DNA of 64,000 nt from positions 1,302,001 to 1,366,000 of the forward strand of contig NZ_JAHWXM010000001.1 in assembly GCF_023091225.1 (NCBI RefSeq). The letters run 5' to 3'. The notes under the pieces were generated by a model. It made no database searches and was not told the origin of the DNA. It saw only the letters and a list, made by a program, of their open reading frames with translations. This DNA is from Microbacterium galbinum (GTDB taxonomy: Bacteria > Actinomycetota > Actinomycetes > Actinomycetales > Microbacteriaceae). This document shows, one piece after another, positions 8,153 to 24,147 of the stretch; position 1 is the stretch's first letter; each line of letters opens with the position of its first letter. The position numbers and the translations under genes are program-made.

Positions 8153-8197
8153 GGCTTCTCCTTCGAGCACAGGACGTTGCGTCCAGCGTAATCGCGG

Positions 8198-8689
8198 TCA
8201 GGCGTACTGCCACACCCGCGAGACGAACGCCTCCATGCGGCGGCGGGTGCCGTCGAGGCGGAAGTCGACCTGCCCGTCGGCCAGGACCTCGTTCGGCGCG
8301 AGCGGGTGTGCGAGCCGCACGTTCTCGTGGCACGAGAGGTCCGCGCAGATGTAGGTGCCGAACGAGTCGCCCCGCTGCCCCGCTTCCCCCGCCCGTCGCG
8401 CCGAGAACAGCGTGACCTGGTTGCCCGGCTGCATGGTGCGGCAGATGTCGCACATGCCCGATCGGCCGCGCCCCGGGTCGGAAGCGCGCAGCACGATGCC
8501 GACGATCTCGCCGTCGTGCGGGATCAGCACGTACCCGCGGCGGCCGGCGCCCGGATCGCGCCACGCGAAGAAGTCGAGGTAGTCCCAGTCGACCAGCACG
8601 AAGTCGTGCGGCATCTCCATGACCCGGAGTTCGTCGGCATCCGCATTGACGAACGATGCCCGGACGTCTGCTTCGGTGAGCGCTCGCAT
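8198..8689 (-). CDS. FBP-domain (FusB-like) treble-clef zinc-finger protein
   Basis: A 163-residue protein ending in a four-cysteine treble-clef: CDIC around residue 80 and CADLSC around residue 115. This is the elongation-factor-G-binding (FBP/FusB C-terminal) domain, whose best-known relatives free EF-G from fusidic-acid-stalled ribosomes; in actinobacteria the role is not established. It is divergent from the SDR gene with only 49 bp between the two start codons. Confidence 0.8.
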   Translation of the reverse strand: MRALTEADVRASFVNADADELRVMEMPHDFVLVDWDYLDFFAWRDPGAGRRGYVLIPHDGEIVGIVLRASDPGRGRSGMCDICRTMQPGNQVTLFSARRAGEAGQRGDSFGTYICADLSCHENVRLAHPLAPNEVLADGQVDFRLDGTRRRMEAFVSRVWQYA

Positions 8690-8701
8690 CGTCCCAGTCT
8701 A
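8690..8701 (-). promoter_or_regulatory. Leaderless-type promoter, TAGACT 6 nt before the start
   Basis: TAGACT (minus strand, 8696-8701) is followed by 6 nt and the FBP-gene ATG at 8689. Confidence 0.6.
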
Positions 8702-8726
8702 GGAAGTCGCGGGTGGGAACGGCTCG

Positions 8727-8738
8727 TAGAGTGGCGGG
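8727..8738 (+). promoter_or_regulatory. Leaderless-type promoter, TAGAGT 6 nt before the start
   Basis: TAGAGT at 8727-8732 is followed by 6 nt and the SDR ATG at 8739; the mirror-image partner of the FBP promoter 25 bp away. Confidence 0.6.
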
Positions 8739-9497
8739 ATGGCACACGCACTCGTCACCGGAGCATCCCGCGGCATCGGCCGGGCCACCGCGATCGCGCT
8801 GAGCGCGCGCGGCGATCGCGTCGCGGTGCACTACGGCAGCGACCGGGATTCCGCCGCCGAGACGCTCGCCCTGCTGCACGGCGACGGCCATCACCTGGTG
8901 GGCGGCGATCTCTCAGATCCGACGGCTGCCGCGGCCATCGTCGATGAGGCGACCGCGGCGCTCGGGGTCATCGACGTGCTCGTGAACAATGCGGCGATCG
9001 CGCCGAGCCCGGCGACCTTCCATCGGGTGGATGCCGTGGACTACGCCACCTGGCGGGAGACATGGACGCGGATGCTCGACGTCGACCTCCGCGCCGCCGC
9101 GAACGTCTCCTATCTCGTCGCCAACGCGCTGATCCGCGCGGGTGCCGACGGATCGATCGTGAACATCGGTTCACGCGGCGCCGACCGCGGCGAACCCGAC
9201 TTCCCCGCCTACGGGGCGGCGAAGGCGGGACTGCACGCGCTCGGCCAGTCGCTGGCCGTCGCGCTGGCTCCGCACGGCATCGCCGTCGCGACCGTCTCCC
9301 CCGGCTTCGTCGGGACCGAACGGCAGCAGTCGAAGCTCGCCGGCGCCGAAGGTGATTCCGTGCGCGCGCAGAGCCCGTTCGGCCGCGTCGGCACGCCCGA
9401 GGAGGTCGCCGCCGCGGTCGTCTACCTCACCTCTCCCGAGGCGCAGTGGGCGTCGGGTGCGGTGCTCGACCTCAACGGGGCTTCTTACTTGCGGTGA
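8739..9497 (+). CDS. SDR-family NAD(P)-dependent oxidoreductase
   Basis: A 252-residue classical short-chain dehydrogenase. TGASRGIG near residue 8 binds the cofactor, NNAA follows the fourth strand, and the Ser (NIGSRG) and YGAAK supply the Ser-Tyr-Lys catalytic residues. The C-terminal GAVLDLNGASYLR is typical. No Shine-Dalgarno precedes the ATG; a TAGAGT box does. Substrate unknown. Confidence 0.88.
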   Translation: MAHALVTGASRGIGRATAIALSARGDRVAVHYGSDRDSAAETLALLHGDGHHLVGGDLSDPTAAAAIVDEATAALGVIDVLVNNAAIAPSPATFHRVDAVDYATWRETWTRMLDVDLRAAANVSYLVANALIRAGADGSIVNIGSRGADRGEPDFPAYGAAKAGLHALGQSLAVALAPHGIAVATVSPGFVGTERQQSKLAGAEGDSVRAQSPFGRVGTPEEVAAAVVYLTSPEAQWASGAVLDLNGASYLR

Positions 9498-9519
9498 GCG
9501 TCATGCGAAACGCCGTTTC

Positions 9520-9553
9520 TTGTCTCTGTCCGCCGAAGGGAGGACAGACACAA
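9520..9553. terminator. Long hairpin between the SDR and lipoprotein genes
   Basis: Arms TTGTCTCTGTCC and GGACAGACACAA pair over 12 positions with one mismatch around a 10-nt loop. It lies 23 bp past the SDR stop. There is no T run, so termination is likely but unproven. Confidence 0.5.
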
Positions 9554-9580
9554 GGGACGACCGGACACCACAATTCAGGA

Positions 9581-10168
9581 GTGGCGCAACGAATCACCCG
9601 GGCGACGCGAGGAACGCTCGCGTGTGTCCTGTCTGCCGCAGTTCTGGCCGGATGCACCGCTCCGAGCCCGGACGCGCTCGAGTCGCCCGCCGCAACTGAG
9701 TTGGCCGTGGAATCGGCATCCGAGCCGACGACACCCCCGGCTCCTGTGTCGACGCCGAAATCCGAGCCGGACTGCATCCCTTCGGGAGGGGACGGCATGA
9801 TTACCACCGGTGAGCCGCTCAATGTGGAGTTGTACTCCAACGTTCACGACTACGGCCCCCGCGATGGCGCGAACGGCACGGTGGAGTACGCCGCTGACGG
9901 CACCCTCGCCTCCTACGAAGTCGCCTCCGGCGACTACGTCGATGCGATCCTCGAACGCCTCTGCGTCGGCTTCTACTCCCTGCAAGCTCTCAACGCCGTG
10001 CGGCGCGGGAGCGTCCACTCGGTGGATCCGACCTATCAGGCCTACCTGGCCGGTCTCTACGTCGGTGACACGCTGAACCTCAGCCCGTACACGATCACGA
10101 GCGTCGGCGATCTCAACGGCGAGGTCTTCGCCTACGAGACGTCCTTCATCCTTCCGCCGCAGAAGTGA
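9581..10168 (+). CDS. Hypothetical lipoprotein
   Basis: A 195-residue protein with an Arg-containing signal peptide and lipobox LAGC at about residue 22, then a Ser/Pro/Thr-rich linker. The mature part contains two cysteines (DCIPSGG and LERLCVG) and an ordered domain with SGDYVDAILERLCVGFYSLQ. The GTG at 9581 gives a normal-length signal peptide; an ATG at 9503 would add a 26-residue extension that does not look like a signal sequence and would run through the hairpin. No family was recognised. Confidence 0.65.
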   Translation: MAQRITRATRGTLACVLSAAVLAGCTAPSPDALESPAATELAVESASEPTTPPAPVSTPKSEPDCIPSGGDGMITTGEPLNVELYSNVHDYGPRDGANGTVEYAADGTLASYEVASGDYVDAILERLCVGFYSLQALNAVRRGSVHSVDPTYQAYLAGLYVGDTLNLSPYTITSVGDLNGEVFAYETSFILPPQK

Positions 10169-10206
10169 GCACGCTCGTCGACACTCGCAGCTGAGCCCGG
10201 GAACGA

Positions 10207-10235
10207 GAAAAGCCGCCAGCTTGCGGCGGCTCTTC
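10207..10235 (-). terminator. Intrinsic terminator for tRNA-Tyr
   Basis: AGCCGCC / GGCGGCT stem with 7-nt loop, extendable to 11 bp with one mismatch, followed on the minus strand by TTTTCTC. It lies 34 bp past the 3' end of tRNA-Tyr and also close to the lipoprotein stop. Confidence 0.75.
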
Positions 10236-10268
10236 TAATCCAGGCGTTCGGATGTGAACACCTTCTGG

Positions 10269-10350
10269 TGGCGAGTGAGGGATTCGAACCCCCGAATGCA
10301 GTGCAGTCTGATTTACAGTCAGATCCCTTTGGCCGCTTGGGTAACTCGCC
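10269..10350 (-). tRNA. tRNA-Tyr (GTA)
   Basis: An 82-nt class II tRNA with long variable arm: acceptor GGCGAGT / ACTCGCC, anticodon stem TCTGA / TCAGA around CTGTAAA (anticodon GTA), T arm with GGTTCGAATCC, discriminator A, CCA not encoded. Confidence 0.95.
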
Positions 10351-10395
10351 AGAGCGCACCCGTCCAACTTGAACAGCCAACCGGGGGCACGAGTA

Positions 10396-10401
10396 TTTAT
10401 A
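10396..10401 (-). promoter_or_regulatory. Possible -10 box for tRNA-Tyr
   Basis: TATAAA on the minus strand, inside the AT-rich string TACTATAAATA, about 45 bp before the tRNA 5' end. No clear -35. Confidence 0.4.
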
Positions 10402-10436
10402 GTACCCGTCGAACGCCGGTGGATGAAATCGAGCTG

Positions 10437-11363
10437 TCAGCTGCCCTGCACGCCGCGCGCCGACTCCGCGAGCGACTCGGGAGTGCGCAGCAGACCGCCC
10501 TCGGCACGGCACGTGGCCGCCGCGATGTCCATCGCCCGATGCAGCAGCGCCTGCCACTCGCCTGCGGCCTGAGGACGTGCTCCGACCAGCCCCGCAGCGA
10601 CGGCGGCGAGGGTCGCATCGCCCGCGCCAACCGTGTCGACGATCGGCCCCGGCAGCGTCGCGATCGGCGCGGAGATCGTCGCGGTATCCGTCTCGATCAC
10701 CGCGCCCTCCGAGCCCGCTGTCGCCAGCACCGCGCGCACGCCGAGACCGCGCAGACGCACGCGCAGCGCGTCGAGGTCGCCGTCGTACAGCAGCGTCGCG
10801 TCATCGGCGCCCACTTTGACGATCTCGGTCGCCGCGGCGAGGCGCTCGAAGCCGCGCACGAACTCCTCCCGGTCGCTGAGCATGCCCGCGCGCGGGTTGG
10901 GATCGATCGCGAGGCGCGCGTCGCCGACGGCATCCGCCAGCGCGTCGACCTCGGCCGGAACATCGAACGGGAAGCAGCTGATCGCCACGAGATCGGAGTC
11001 GGCGATCGCCTGCCGCGCGGCATCCGAATAGCGGATGCTGCGCCGCTGCGCCGCCTCGTTGAAGACGTACTCCGGCTCTCCACCGGCCGAGCGCTGCACG
11101 ATCGCGCGCGAGGAGCCGTGCGGGGCCGGCTCGGCGATCAGCGTGACTCCGTGGTCGTCGAGGTACTCGCGGATGTGCGCGCCGGCCGCATCGTCGCCCA
11201 CCATGGCGATCAGCGTCGTCGGCACCCCCAACCTGCGCAGGCCCACGGCCACGTTCAGCGCGGCGCCACCCACCAGTTCGCGGATGCCCGTCTCGTCGCG
11301 GATCTCGTCGATCAGGGCGTCTCCGATGACGACCGCGGATCGGGAAGAAGTGTCTGTGCTCAC
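10437..11363 (-). CDS. PfkB-family carbohydrate kinase (fructokinase/ribokinase-like)
   Basis: A 308-residue cytosolic sugar kinase. The N-terminal GGAALNVAVGLRRLG is PfkB signature 1, and DTVGAGDA near residue 250 is signature 2 with the catalytic Asp. The GTG at 11363 is preferred to an ATG ten codons upstream because TAATGT lies exactly 7 nt before the GTG, as in other genes here. The family transfers phosphate from ATP to a sugar or nucleoside; the substrate is not evident. It is divergent from a lipoprotein gene, with 75 bp between starts. Confidence 0.85.
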   Translation of the reverse strand: MSTDTSSRSAVVIGDALIDEIRDETGIRELVGGAALNVAVGLRRLGVPTTLIAMVGDDAAGAHIREYLDDHGVTLIAEPAPHGSSRAIVQRSAGGEPEYVFNEAAQRRSIRYSDAARQAIADSDLVAISCFPFDVPAEVDALADAVGDARLAIDPNPRAGMLSDREEFVRGFERLAAATEIVKVGADDATLLYDGDLDALRVRLRGLGVRAVLATAGSEGAVIETDTATISAPIATLPGPIVDTVGAGDATLAAVAAGLVGARPQAAGEWQALLHRAMDIAAATCRAEGGLLRTPESLAESARGVQGS

Positions 11364-11376
11364 CCGCCCGACATTA
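11364..11376 (-). promoter_or_regulatory. Leaderless-type promoter, TAATGT 7 nt before the start
   Basis: TAATGT (minus, 11371-11376) is followed by 7 nt and the kinase GTG at 11363; it decides the start of that gene. Confidence 0.55.
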
Positions 11377-11426
11377 CCGCGCCCCGCCGTCATCGTCCGC
11401 TCGCACGGCTCGGGATGACCGAGGAG

Positions 11427-11438
11427 TACGGTGTGGCT
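11427..11438 (+). promoter_or_regulatory. Leaderless-type promoter, TACGGT 6 nt before the start
   Basis: TACGGT at 11427-11432 followed by 6 nt and the ATG at 11439. Confidence 0.5.
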
Positions 11439-12035
11439 ATGAAGGCACGCTCCGTTGCCGCCGTCGCGGCCCTCCTGCTCATCGCCGGCCTCACGGGCTG
11501 CGGCGCCGCCTCCGACGGCGACGGGGGCTCCTCCGCCTCTCCATCGCCCTCGGAATCGGGATCGCCCACCGAGTCGGCATCCGCCTCCCCCACCCCGTCG
11601 CCGACACCCACCGCCGCCGCCGTGGCGCTGCCGACCGACTGCCGCGCGATCCTCTCGGAAGACGTGCTGTCGCAGCTCGGCGAGACGCCGCTCAACGACG
11701 CCGCATTCGGACCGTCGGGCGTCGGCCCGAACGGAACCCTCACCTGCATCTGGCGAGACCCCGGCGCCGACACCACGGGCCTCGTCACGACGATCGAGCG
11801 CATGAACCGCGGACCCGCGCTCGACCTGCTCAACAACCTCGCCGACACCGAGGGCTTCAGCTGCTTCACGCCCGACGGCGGTACCCGCTGCGAGAAGACC
11901 TGGCAGAACGAGCAATACCCCGTGACCGACGGGCGCACCCTCTTCTGGCGCGACGGCATCCTCATCGACACCCAGTACTCCAACCTCGCGCCCACCGGCT
12001 ACACGGCCAGCATCATCGCGAGCATCTTCGACTAG
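11439..12035 (+). CDS. Hypothetical lipoprotein with Ser/Pro/Thr linker
   Basis: A 198-residue secreted lipoprotein: short signal peptide with lipobox LTGC near residue 23, a ~40-residue Ser/Pro/Thr/Glu-rich tether, then a globular domain with four cysteines (TDCRAI, LTCIW, FSCFTP, TRCEK) that could form two disulfides. It resembles DUF3558-type actinobacterial lipoproteins in size and layout, but I do not claim the family. It ends just before a strong bidirectional terminator. Confidence 0.75.
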   Translation: MKARSVAAVAALLLIAGLTGCGAASDGDGGSSASPSPSESGSPTESASASPTPSPTPTAAAVALPTDCRAILSEDVLSQLGETPLNDAAFGPSGVGPNGTLTCIWRDPGADTTGLVTTIERMNRGPALDLLNNLADTEGFSCFTPDGGTRCEKTWQNEQYPVTDGRTLFWRDGILIDTQYSNLAPTGYTASIIASIFD

Positions 12036-12067
12036 GCATCCGCCCGCTCGGATGCCGGCGGGTACGA

Positions 12068-12099
12068 CGAAGGCCCCGGGGAGAACCCCGGGGCCTTCG
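12068..12099. terminator. Bidirectional terminator between lipoprotein and rpoC
   Basis: CGAAGGCCCCGGGG and CCCCGGGGCCTTCG form a perfect 14-bp stem with loop AGAA. It lies between two convergent genes, 15 bp past the rpoC stop and 32 bp past the lipoprotein stop. Confidence 0.88.
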
Positions 12100-12114
12100 T
12101 TCACTCACTCACAC

Positions 12115-15990
<3,876 letters not shown>

Positions 15991-16071
15991 TAGTTCTCCT
16001 GTGTCGGAAATTCTTTTTGAGAAGTCTGCTTCGGGGGGCCCGGGAGTTGCGTCCCGGGCCCGTCCGAAGGA

Positions 16072-19572
<3,501 letters not shown>

Positions 19573-19698
19573 GGGAATAACCTCCGTGAGCCCCGCAGGG
19601 CTTCTCGATTCCTTTGTCGTCAGGTGGAGTGTGCGCTCAGAAGCTCAACGAAATGCCGACCACCATATGAGGGCATGGAGAAGCGAGCGCAACTACTA

Positions 19699-19727
19699 AC
19701 TATAGACACGAATCTGCGACATGGCAA
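19699..19727 (-). promoter_or_regulatory. rpoBC promoter
   Basis: On the minus strand TTGCCA (19722-19727) and TATAGT (19699-19704) are separated by exactly 17 bp. Both are close to the vegetative sigma consensus. The leader to the TTG start would be about 120 nt. Confidence 0.85.
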
Positions 19728-19791
19728 GTGGAGTCCTTGACCAATATCGGATGCTGCGGTATTGGCATCCGTCAGCGCGGTGTGGCGAGCA

Positions 19792-20397
19792 TCACACCCA
19801 GGTCCAGGTGACGAGCACCGACTCTGCGGTCTGCTGGCGCTCGGCCGCCGGCACCGTGTCGCTGAAGGAGAACGTCACGACGTAGGTCTGGTCGGCGCTG
19901 CTGACGTAGTACTGGTCGACGACGTAGGAGACGCCCTCACTCGACATGGCCGCCGAGATGTGCGCGGACTCGGAATCCGCGACGACGACGCGGTCGTGCA
20001 CGACGACGTCGGTGGCGCCCACCGTCTCGAGTTCCTTCAACCCCAGCGTCTCGACCTGGTCGGGCGTGACGACGCCGACCGGGGACTTGAGCACGTTCAC
20101 GTTGTCGGCGAACCCGTCGGCGTCCTGGAGATCGGCGGCGAAGCTGTCGGGATCGAACCCGGGGATCTCCTGCTGCGGGTCCTCCCACCCCGCGGGCGCG
20201 ATGAACGTGTAGCCGTCACCGGCGATCGTGGCTCCCGTCGCGGGCGCTGCGTCGAGTTCGCCCGCCGTCGTCTCCTCCGCCTCGACCTCGGACGAGGACC
20301 CGCTCGTCTCCTGCGGGGTCGGGATGAGCGTCGAGCACCCGGTGAGGGTGAGGGCGGCGGCGACGAGCAGGGCAGCGGATCGAAGAGGAGTACGCAT
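19792..20397 (-). CDS. Hypothetical lipoprotein (PsbP/LpqN-like size)
   Basis: A 201-residue lipoprotein with signal peptide and lipobox LTGC (Cys21), an acidic Glu/Thr/Ser linker to ~55, and a domain beginning GYTFIAPAGWEDPQ that ends with a strand VLVTWTWV. The pattern of an APxGW entry and a final VxxTW strand is common to surface lipoproteins of the LpqN/PsbP-like type, but the match is by eye. ATG chosen next to a TAGCAT box. Unknown role. Confidence 0.75.
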   Translation of the reverse strand: MRTPLRSAALLVAAALTLTGCSTLIPTPQETSGSSSEVEAEETTAGELDAAPATGATIAGDGYTFIAPAGWEDPQQEIPGFDPDSFAADLQDADGFADNVNVLKSPVGVVTPDQVETLGLKELETVGATDVVVHDRVVVADSESAHISAAMSSEGVSYVVDQYYVSSADQTYVVTFSFSDTVPAAERQQTAESVLVTWTWV

Positions 20398-20410
20398 GCG
20401 TCACATGCTA
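20398..20410 (-). promoter_or_regulatory. Leaderless-type promoter, TAGCAT 7 nt before the start
   Basis: TAGCAT (minus, 20405-20410) then 7 nt and the lipoprotein ATG at 20397. Confidence 0.5.
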
Positions 20411-20444
20411 TCCACTGCCTGCGACATCGCCGGCCGCCCGCCCC

Positions 20445-22115
20445 TCACGACGCGATGTCGAGCTCGTTCCCGGGGATCGAGGCGAGCAGACGACGCGTGT
20501 ACGGATCGCGCGGGTTCGTGAAGATCTCCTCCGACGATGCGGCCTCGACCAGGCTGCCGTCCTTCATCACGCACACGTAATCGCTGATGAGACGCACCAC
20601 GGCGAGGTCGTGAGAGATGAAGAGATAGCTGAGCCCGTACTCGCTCTGGAGGTCGCCGAGCAGGGTGAGGATCTGGTCCTGCACCAGCACGTCGAGGGCG
20701 GAGACCGGCTCGTCGCACACGATGAGGTCGGGCGAGAGCGCGAGTGCACGGGCGATCGCGACGCGCTGGCGCTGACCGCCCGACAGCTCCGACGGATACC
20801 GCCCGAGCATCGACTGCGGCAGCGCCACGTCGTCGAGCAGCTGGCGCACGCGCGCACGACGCTCGGCGCCGCTCCCCCGGCGGTAGAACTCGAGGGGCTC
20901 GGCGATCAGACGCTCGATCGTGAACATCGGGTTCAGGCTGGAGTACGGATCCTGGAAGATCGGCTGCACGCGCTGGCGGAAGTCGCGCGTCTCGGCACGA
21001 CTGAGCGACGCGACGTCCTTGCCCTCGAAGCGGATCAGACCGCTGGTCGGCTCGATCAGCTTCAACAGCATCCGCGCCGTCGTCGTCTTGCCCGACCCCG
21101 ACTCCCCCACGATCGCGACCGTCTCGCCGCGCGGGATCGCGAGCGACACGTCGTTGACCGCGACGAAATCTTCGCCGCGTCCGCGCACCGGGTACACCTT
21201 GGTGAGGCCCTCGATCTCGACGATGTGGTCGGCCTTCGCAGCGGAACCGGAATCCACGGACGCGTCGGCCGCGGCATCCGCTCGTTCCTCGACCTGGAAG
21301 GCCTCCGGACGCAGGCGCGCGGCCGCCACCGAGGGGGCGGCCTTCACGAGGGACTGCGTGTACGGATGCTGCGGATCCTCGAGGATCTGGCGGGCGGGGC
21401 CCTGCTCGACCACCTTGCCGCGGTGCATCACCACGACGCGCTCCGCGCGCTCGGCGGCGAGACCGAGGTCGTGCGTGATGAGCAGCACGGCGGTGCCGAG
21501 CTCGCGCGTCATCGCACCGATCTGATCGAGGATCGTGCGCTGCACCGTGACGTCGAGCGCGCTCGTCGGTTCATCGGCGATCAGCAGACGCGGCTTGCAG
21601 GCGAGGCCGATCGCGATCAGCGCGCGCTGCCGCATTCCGCCCGAGAACTCGTGCGGATACTGCTTCGCCCGCTTCTCGGGATCGGGCAGGCCCGCGGCGG
21701 TGAGCGCCTCGACGACCTTCTGCTGCACGTTCTGCCGCGTGGCGAGACCGTGCGCGAGCAACGTCTCGGCGACCTGGGTGCCGACCTTCGCGACCGGGTT
21801 GAGGTTCGACATCGGATCCTGCGGGACGAGACCGATGTCGCGCCCGCGGATCGTGCGGAGCTCGTTCTCGCCGGCGTGCGCGATGTCGCGCCCGTCGAGA
21901 CGGATGCTGCCGCTGGCGACCCTGCCACCTCCCGCGAGGAGGCCGATGATGGCCATCGCGGTCGTCGACTTGCCCGAACCGGACTCGCCGACGATCGCGA
22001 CCGTCTCACCGGGCGAGATCTCGAGGTCGACCCCCTCGACGGCGTGCACGACGCCGTCCATGGTGGTGAAGTCGACCGCGAGCCCCTCGACGGAGAGGAG
22101 CGGGGTGTCGTTCAT
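20445..22115 (-). CDS. Dipeptide/oligopeptide ABC transporter ATPase, two fused domains (DppD-DppF type)
   Basis: A 556-residue protein containing two complete ABC ATPase domains: Walker A GESGSGKS at 43-50 with signature FSGGMRQR, and a second Walker A GESGSGKTT at about 337 with LSGGQRQR. Each is followed by the oligopeptide-type C-terminal zone (DPQHPYTQSL, NPRDPYTRRL). It powers uptake by the two permeases encoded upstream. The ATG at 22115 is preferred to the overlapping ATG at 22136 because AGGAG lies 7 bases before it. Last gene of the operon. Confidence 0.93.
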   Translation of the reverse strand: MNDTPLLSVEGLAVDFTTMDGVVHAVEGVDLEISPGETVAIVGESGSGKSTTAMAIIGLLAGGGRVASGSIRLDGRDIAHAGENELRTIRGRDIGLVPQDPMSNLNPVAKVGTQVAETLLAHGLATRQNVQQKVVEALTAAGLPDPEKRAKQYPHEFSGGMRQRALIAIGLACKPRLLIADEPTSALDVTVQRTILDQIGAMTRELGTAVLLITHDLGLAAERAERVVVMHRGKVVEQGPARQILEDPQHPYTQSLVKAAPSVAAARLRPEAFQVEERADAAADASVDSGSAAKADHIVEIEGLTKVYPVRGRGEDFVAVNDVSLAIPRGETVAIVGESGSGKTTTARMLLKLIEPTSGLIRFEGKDVASLSRAETRDFRQRVQPIFQDPYSSLNPMFTIERLIAEPLEFYRRGSGAERRARVRQLLDDVALPQSMLGRYPSELSGGQRQRVAIARALALSPDLIVCDEPVSALDVLVQDQILTLLGDLQSEYGLSYLFISHDLAVVRLISDYVCVMKDGSLVEAASSEEIFTNPRDPYTRRLLASIPGNELDIAS

Positions 22116-22132
22116 CGTGTTCTCCTGGGCGT

Positions 22133-23083
22133 TCATCGGGCACGCGTCCTCGGGTCCATCGCCTCGCGCAGCGCCTCACCGAACAGGGTGAAGCCCAGCG
22201 CGGTGACCGCGATGCAGATACCGGGCAGGAAGGCCAGCCACGGCGCGATCGAGAGTTCCGCCTGCGCGTAGGTGAGCATGCGACCCCACTCGGCCGTCTC
22301 GGGGCGACCGCCGCCGAGACCGAGGAACGAGAGCGCTGCGGCGTCGATCACCGCGGTCGCGAGCGTGAGCGTGCCCTGAACGATCACGGGACCGATCGCG
22401 TTCGGCAGCACGTGCGACATCGTGATGCGCCCCCGACCGAGACCGAGGGTCTGCGCCGAGAGCACGTAGTCGCTCGATCGCTGCTGCAGCATCGAGGCGC
22501 GCAGCAGGCGGGCGAAGATCGGCACCTGGGAGGCACCGATCGCGATCATCACCGCGAACGGCGTCTGGCCGAGGATCGCCGCGATCGAGACCGCGAGGAG
22601 CAGGTTCGGCACCGAGAGGATGATGTCGACGAAGCGCATGATCACGGTGTCGACCCAGCCGCCGAAGGTACCGGCGAGGAGACCGAGCAGCATGCCGCCG
22701 ACGAGTCCCATCGCGGTGGAGATGACGCCGACGAGCAGCGACGCCCGCGCACCCCAGATCAGCTTCGAGAGCACGTCGCCGCCGAACCGATCCAGGCCGA
22801 GCGGGAACTGCGGCAGCTCCCCCGGTCCCGGGATGTAGGTCGGGGTGATGAACTTCGCCCCGGGGAGCGCGGTCTCGGGATACGGGGCGAGCAGCGGGGC
22901 GAGGCCCGCCACGAGGAGGAACAGCAGCACGATGATCGCGCCGATCCACGCCGTGGGGTTGCGGCGCAGACGTCGGAAGACGTCGCGCCAGAACCCGCCG
23001 GGCCCTTCCTTGATGCCGGCCTGGGCGATCGCGACGGTGTCGATCACGCCGCCGCCCTGGGCGGGTGGGAGTGCGACGCTCAT
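22133..23083 (-). CDS. Oligopeptide ABC transporter permease (DppC/OppC type)
   Basis: A 316-residue inner-membrane permease with the N-terminal OppC-type first helix (WIGAIIVLLFLLVAGLAPLL) and a BPD domain of five further helices. The coupling loop has the G-A-S-x-x-x-I-F pattern of EAA motifs (IGASQVPIFARLLRASML). GGAAGGGGG precedes the ATG. It pairs with the DppB-type permease upstream and the fused ATPase downstream. Confidence 0.92.
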   Translation of the reverse strand: MSVALPPAQGGGVIDTVAIAQAGIKEGPGGFWRDVFRRLRRNPTAWIGAIIVLLFLLVAGLAPLLAPYPETALPGAKFITPTYIPGPGELPQFPLGLDRFGGDVLSKLIWGARASLLVGVISTAMGLVGGMLLGLLAGTFGGWVDTVIMRFVDIILSVPNLLLAVSIAAILGQTPFAVMIAIGASQVPIFARLLRASMLQQRSSDYVLSAQTLGLGRGRITMSHVLPNAIGPVIVQGTLTLATAVIDAAALSFLGLGGGRPETAEWGRMLTYAQAELSIAPWLAFLPGICIAVTALGFTLFGEALREAMDPRTRAR

Positions 23084-23117
23084 GACATCGCCCCCTTCCG
23101 GATGCCGGTGATGGTCG

Positions 23118-24122
23118 TCATTGGACCCTCACTCTCGGGTCGATGAAGCTGTACGAGACGTCCACCGCGAGGTTGATCAGCGCGTACGCGATCGCGATGA
23201 AGATGATGAAGCCCTGCAGCACCGGGAAGTCCCGGGTGAAGATCGCCCGGGCCAGGAAGGACCCGATCCCCGGGAAGGCGAACACCGTCTCGGTGAGCAC
23301 CGCCCCCGAGATGAGCAGACCGGTCTGCAGACCGATCGTCGTGATGACGGGCAGCATGGCGTTGCGCAGGATGAAGCGGTTGCGGAGCGTCGACGATCCG
23401 ACGCCCTTCGCCCGCCCGGTGCGCACGTAGTCGGCGTTCTGCACCTCGAGCACGCTCGCCCGCGTGATGCGCACGATGATCGCGAGCGGGATCGTGCCCA
23501 GCGCCAGAGCCGGGAGGATCAGGTGCAGGATCGCGTCCCACGCGGCATCGAACTCGCCCGTGATGAGACCGTCCCACACGTAGAAGCCCGTGGGATGCGT
23601 GGCGTCGATCCTCGGATTCTGCCTGCCGTCGGAGGGCAGCCAGCCCAGTTGCACGGCGAAGATGTACTTCAGGATGAACGCGAGGAAGAACACCGGGATC
23701 GTGATGCCGATCAGGCTCAGCACGACCGAGGCGTGGTCGCTGAACTTGCCGTGGCGGCGCGCGGCCCAGTAGCCGAGCGGGATGCCGACGCCGACCGCGA
23801 AGATGAGCGCGACGACGCTGAGCTCGATGGTGGCCGGGAAGCGGCGGAAGAACTCCTCGACGACCGGCCGGTTGGTCTGGATCGAGGTGCCGAAGTCGCC
23901 CTGGAGCAGCCTCGTCACCCAGACGAAGTACTGCTCGATGAGCGGTTTGTTGAATCCGTAGAGTTCGTTGACCCTCTCGATGGCCTCGGGGGTCGCCTTC
24001 TCACCGAGAAGGGCGACGGCCGGGCCGCCGGGGAGGGCTCTGACCCAGGCGAACAGCAGGATGCTGAGGCCGATCAGAGTGGGGATGAGGAACAGCAGTC
24101 GCCCGCCGATGGTGCGCAGCAC
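23118..24122 (-). CDS. Oligopeptide ABC transporter permease (DppB/OppB type)
   Basis: A 334-residue permease with the OppB N-terminus (RLLFLIPTLIGLSILLFAWV and the following LPGGPAVALLGEKATPE segment) and a BPD domain with RITRASVLEVQNADYVRTGR preceding the coupling helix. The GTG at 24122 is chosen because GGAG lies seven bases upstream; the frame stays open nine more codons into the intergenic inverted repeat side. It is separated from the binding-protein gene by a 118-bp spacer containing a large hairpin. Confidence 0.92.
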   Translation of the reverse strand: MLRTIGGRLLFLIPTLIGLSILLFAWVRALPGGPAVALLGEKATPEAIERVNELYGFNKPLIEQYFVWVTRLLQGDFGTSIQTNRPVVEEFFRRFPATIELSVVALIFAVGVGIPLGYWAARRHGKFSDHASVVLSLIGITIPVFFLAFILKYIFAVQLGWLPSDGRQNPRIDATHPTGFYVWDGLITGEFDAAWDAILHLILPALALGTIPLAIIVRITRASVLEVQNADYVRTGRAKGVGSSTLRNRFILRNAMLPVITTIGLQTGLLISGAVLTETVFAFPGIGSFLARAIFTRDFPVLQGFIIFIAIAYALINLAVDVSYSFIDPRVRVQ

Positions 24123-24147
24123 AGAGATCTCCGTAGATCGGGCGCAC

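Noticed and set aside
19741-19765. CCAATA / TATTGG inverted repeat upstream of the rpoBC promoter as an operator
   Set aside because: Arms are only 6 bp with a 13-bp centre; could be chance or a weak end signal for the lipoprotein gene.
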